Origin: Zantedeschia hybrid cultivar
Lineage: Eukaryota > Streptophyta > Magnoliopsida > Alismatales > Araceae
Direction: 5' to 3'
Assembly: GCA_030544215.1 (NCBI GenBank)
Contig: JARZZO010000011.1
Location: 44,111,001-44,175,000, forward strand
Length of the DNA stretch: 64,000 nt
The notes beneath the pieces were generated by a model, which saw only the letters and a list, made by a program, of their open reading frames with translations, did not search any database and had not been told where the DNA came from. Positions 61,032 through 64,000 of the stretch are shown here, in pieces; within the stretch, counting starts at the first letter, position 1, and each line of letters opens with the position of its first letter. The translations under genes and the position numbers were made by a program.

Positions 61032-62617
61032 CGATAGAATTGGGTGGCCTCAAAGCCAATCATTGTACATTCTAGTTCAGATTATTAATAAAGGCAATCA
61101 TTTCTTCATTCATAGTTCTCAGAAATTAACTATCGTAATGAAGGTCCATAGACAAATGTATGGGATATTGAATCATGATGAGATCATGATAGTGAGATCA
61201 ATATCCTTAGCCAATTGTCTTAAACAGTTCTCGATCATAGGATATTTGAGATGGACATTAAATATCCGATAAGATCGACACAAGTTATGTCTGCTCATGT
61301 GATGAGGGTGAATGATCACACATTCACTCGTGTGGTGACACTAAGACAAACATGTGGGTGCTCATTAGAGAATGAGTTCACTGAACAGACCCAAATAAGA
61401 ATTCCTAGATGGTAATTATACCTATTAGTCAACCAGGGAATTCAACCGTTGCAGTAGCACAGTTGGTCCTTTGACCTGAGTCACCAATGATACCTTGATT
61501 GTGGCCATTGTATCTTGATTCTCTGACTTGTGCACTTTAACCATTAAGTCCACGATAGTCGGTCTTTCAGATACAGTGGAAAGCTTGCGAAGGTAATTGA
61601 GTGAACAACAAGGGATCTCTCACTCTTGGTATAAGACTAGAGAGAGAATGTCCTATGGATGTGTACACAGAAATCCCTGGCCAGGGTCAAATGAAAGAGA
61701 TGTCTTTCTAGAAACTAACTGAGTACTGGAATCCATCTGGATAATGCGATAGAGGGTTTGACTATAAAACCATACCCTTGCGTTATTGGGACATTGCATG
61801 AGTGAAGGATTATATCTGTACGGTATCTGCAGACGGAAAGGTTCAATTAGAGGGAACAGTATCCCTTATATCTTCTGGGATCATGAGGTAGTGTTTGGTG
61901 CTGTTCATGAGCAGAAGGCCAAGTGAATTAATCATCAAATGATAATTCACTTGTTTATTAAATTTATCATTTAACATATGATGTTTAAATGTTAATTAAT
62001 AAATATTAAACTCTAGAATCAGTTCTAAGTTTAATGGGCCTGAAATCGGACTGATATATGCGCCTAGAGGGTCACACACATGACAGTTCTCGTCAGACGG
62101 TGAGGGACGTTAAATTTCATACTTATCTGGGTTTTTATGAAAAGCCGCAGGATAAACGTGAAGATTTAATGGAGAATTATCCAAGGCCAAACTCTTGGAT
62201 AATCATGAGGATTAATCCTTGTGCTTATCCTTATTTCTATATAAGGAGGCCAAGGGGGAGGGGTAAAAAGTTGGTTGCACGAATTTTACACCCCAGATTC
62301 TCTATCTCCTCTCTCTCTCTCCTTCTCTCTCTCTTGGAGTAGATCTGTCTCTATCCGCGCATTGTGGATTTGAGATCTGGTCGGAGCACTCAAGTCGAGG
62401 AGGAAATCGCGTCTGCAGCGGGAGCTCATGTGGATACCTCTAGAGATCGTGTGCGTGCGTGATTATCGAGTCGGAATCATCCACGGGAGATTCGAAACCA
62501 CGCAAAGGTGAAGAACCGTTCTTCCCGCATTTATTTTAATGTCTGTTTTACGATCCCAGCAGCCGATACATAGGAATCGTTTTTATTCTCCGCTGCGTTC
62601 TTGGCGATTCCTTAACA
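61032..62617 (+). mobile_element. 3' LTR of Copia2
   Basis: 1586 bp; starts CGATAG where the 5' LTR has TGATAG, a T-to-C difference at the terminal base. Ends TTAACA. Confidence 0.95.
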
Positions 62618-62622
62618 CCGGG
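62618..62622. repeat. Target site duplication of Copia2, right copy
   Basis: CCGGG, 4 of 5 bases identical to 53068-53072. Confidence 0.8.
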
Positions 62623-62807
62623 TAAACACAGTAGACCATTATACCTGGTCTAAGCTTTACCATCAATACGTGACAGAGTAGAGTAAGAATGCGGCTCCCG
62701 GGTAAACTCGAGGATAGCTACACCGTTCCTCTATTCTAATCTCAAGGCATCATAATGCCATAGTTAATAGTCCTTTCATCAGATGGTAACAGATCTCGGG
62801 TAAACAC
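62619..62807 (-). repeat. Leader motifs 2-4 of Copia3
   Basis: On the plus strand CGGGTAAACAC (or CGGGTAAACTC) begins at 62619, 62699 and 62797; motif 1, CGGATAAACAC, is at 52961. With Copia2 removed the steps are 108, 80 and 98, close to the 104, 80 and 93 of Copia1 read from gag outward. Confidence 0.7.
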
Positions 62808-64000
62808 GTAGAAACTGTCATCACTGAATCAAGTTCTAAGAACTATATTGATGGAGAGCCACACGGTACATTCTCAACGACTCGCGCTCCGGCTTAGACT
62901 TTATGTTGAAGGTTTTGTTTATATTAAGTTGGTCTCATCCTAGGTGATAGTTTATAAATATATCAAATATATTTAACTATACCTAGATATTAGCAATCGA
63001 TTCATAATCAATAACTAAAAGCATGCATCATCCATACATGTTCATTATGTGGTCATGGACAACACGGTGATTAACTGGAGCCAAGCAATTGATCACCAAA
63101 ACTATATAACATTTACATAATTTAAATATGCAAACACATAGCCACTGGTGATCTCATCTCCTGTCGCCTTCTTGGTTGCATTTGTGGATCATCCTCGCCT
63201 TTCCTCGGCCGGCGCGATCAATTACAAATAATATTTATTTTGAAACAATTTCAAATACAAATAAATTGTAAGAGAAAGCCTTATGGCCGAGTACAATATC
63301 AGAGGGAGATAGAATTATAATGGAATGGAGAGAGGGAGGCACGCAGGCCTCATTAATTAACACTTAATTAATAAACATCACATTCCATAACAATCCACAA
63401 AATTACATATCATCACATGATATGAAATTTAACTAAGTGCATGTCTATGACCACTATAAATTTTAACCATCCACACATGATAAAACACATCACCAGTGGC
63501 TACGTAATTTTGAAAATATAATAATTTTGGCTTTCTTAAAACCTGGGTTCCAATCAAAATTGGATAATTTGAATTTTCAAAAATCTTATTTTCTAACATG
63601 CAATTAAATCTAATTTAAAGCATTAAACACATCAACATGTGCACACAAAGCTAAAATTAAAATTCTAAAATATTCCATGCAGTATTTAGAACAATTCTAA
63701 ATTAATTAATCTAACACTTAGATTAATTTTAATTCACATTAATAACAATTATTAATGTGAAATAATCTAACATTTAGAAAGAATTAAAAATTCCTAAATA
63801 ACATTTATAAAAGAATTTTCAACTCAGATCATTAACCCCTTAATAACTCCTTGTTAATAAACCCCTTTCATTAAAAATATTTCTCAATAACAATTATTAA
63901 GAAATAATAATTAGAACATTTCTAATTAAAATAGTCTAACATCTTAGACTTAATTTAAACCTTTTAATAACTTTTATTAAAAGATTAATTATTAAGTAGA
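62623..64000 (-). other. Copia3 leader, distal part, running off the window
   Basis: The sequence before Copia2 continues here (TAAACACAGTAGACC follows TCGGG). It contains leader motifs 3 and 4 and a long AT-rich part, matching the leader layout of Copia1 in reverse. I see no primer site (GCTCTGATACCA on the plus strand), so the 5' LTR of Copia3 and the rest of B lie beyond 64000. Confidence 0.72.

Larger units (their letters stand above)
53073..62617 (+). mobile_element. Copia2, complete Ty1/copia element with both LTRs
   Basis: LTRs of 1586 bp each at 53073-54658 and 61032-62617, primer site, leader and gag-pol as in Copia1. Flanked by TCGGG/CCGGG. Copia3 leader sequence continues on both sides. 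Over the first 185 aligned bases of the two LTRs I count 8 differences, so it is not a recent insertion. Confidence 0.95.

Noticed and set aside
63138..63503. Inverted TAGCCACTGGTGAT / ATCACCAGTGGCTA pair, possible small DNA transposon
   Set aside because: No target duplication flanks it, and the right arm aligns partly with ordinary Copia1 leader sequence.
1..64000. Host genes, tRNA, rRNA, CRISPR array or prokaryotic system
   Set aside because: I found none; all long coding frames belong to mobile elements, and no direct-repeat array with unique spacers of CRISPR type is present.

Overview
This is nuclear repeat DNA from a flowering plant. Almost everything I can identify belongs to LTR retrotransposons of lineages typical of angiosperms (Ty1/copia; Ty3/gypsy chromovirus, Athila and Tat types) and to one hAT-type DNA element. 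There is also a weak trace of an endogenous pararetrovirus. I found no host gene, tRNA, rRNA or CRISPR array. Stop codons break every coding region, so nothing here is an intact autonomous element. I cannot name the species.

Left part. Positions 1-1069 are the 3' part of an LTR that landed in the integrase of an old copia element, here called D (pol to 3410, 3' LTR from 4472). After an unassigned AT-rich stretch come two short fragments in opposite orientation that may be viral (5889-6716). Next is the 3' end of a chromovirus, C, on the minus strand (LTR about 6774-9981, pol 10028-13120).

Middle and right. A Tat-type gypsy element, B (minus strand), inserted into the protease of C at 13121 and runs past the window end. 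Three elements are nested in B: an Athila-type element A (14674-27268, target duplication AGTTC, itself carrying a hAT element at 15557-16314) in its LTR; Copia1 (35457-45010, duplication CTTCC) in its gag; and Copia3 (minus strand, from 46052 past the window end), also in gag. Copia3 carries a solo LTR (48372-50745, duplication AATAG) and Copia2 (53073-62617, duplication TCGGG/CCGGG). The nesting gives a relative order: C is older than B, B is older than A, Copia1 and Copia3, and Copia3 is older than the solo LTR and Copia2.

Element B is the richest unit. Its gag-pol is on the minus strand. Between pol and the 3' LTR lie a 19-copy 69-bp minisatellite and, on the plus strand, a three-exon antisense gene encoding a coiled-coil protein. 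The LTR carries TATA boxes on both strands, placed to serve both transcripts.

The two most unusual signals are non-coding. First, a rigid 22-bp dyad (a GGCGTC-like half, exactly 10 bp, a GACGCC-like half, then TTT) occurs 12 times in the solo LTR and 4 times in the unrelated LTR of C. Second, four regularly spaced motifs lie just upstream of gag in the copia leaders; their spacing is kept between subfamilies while the motif sequence changes.
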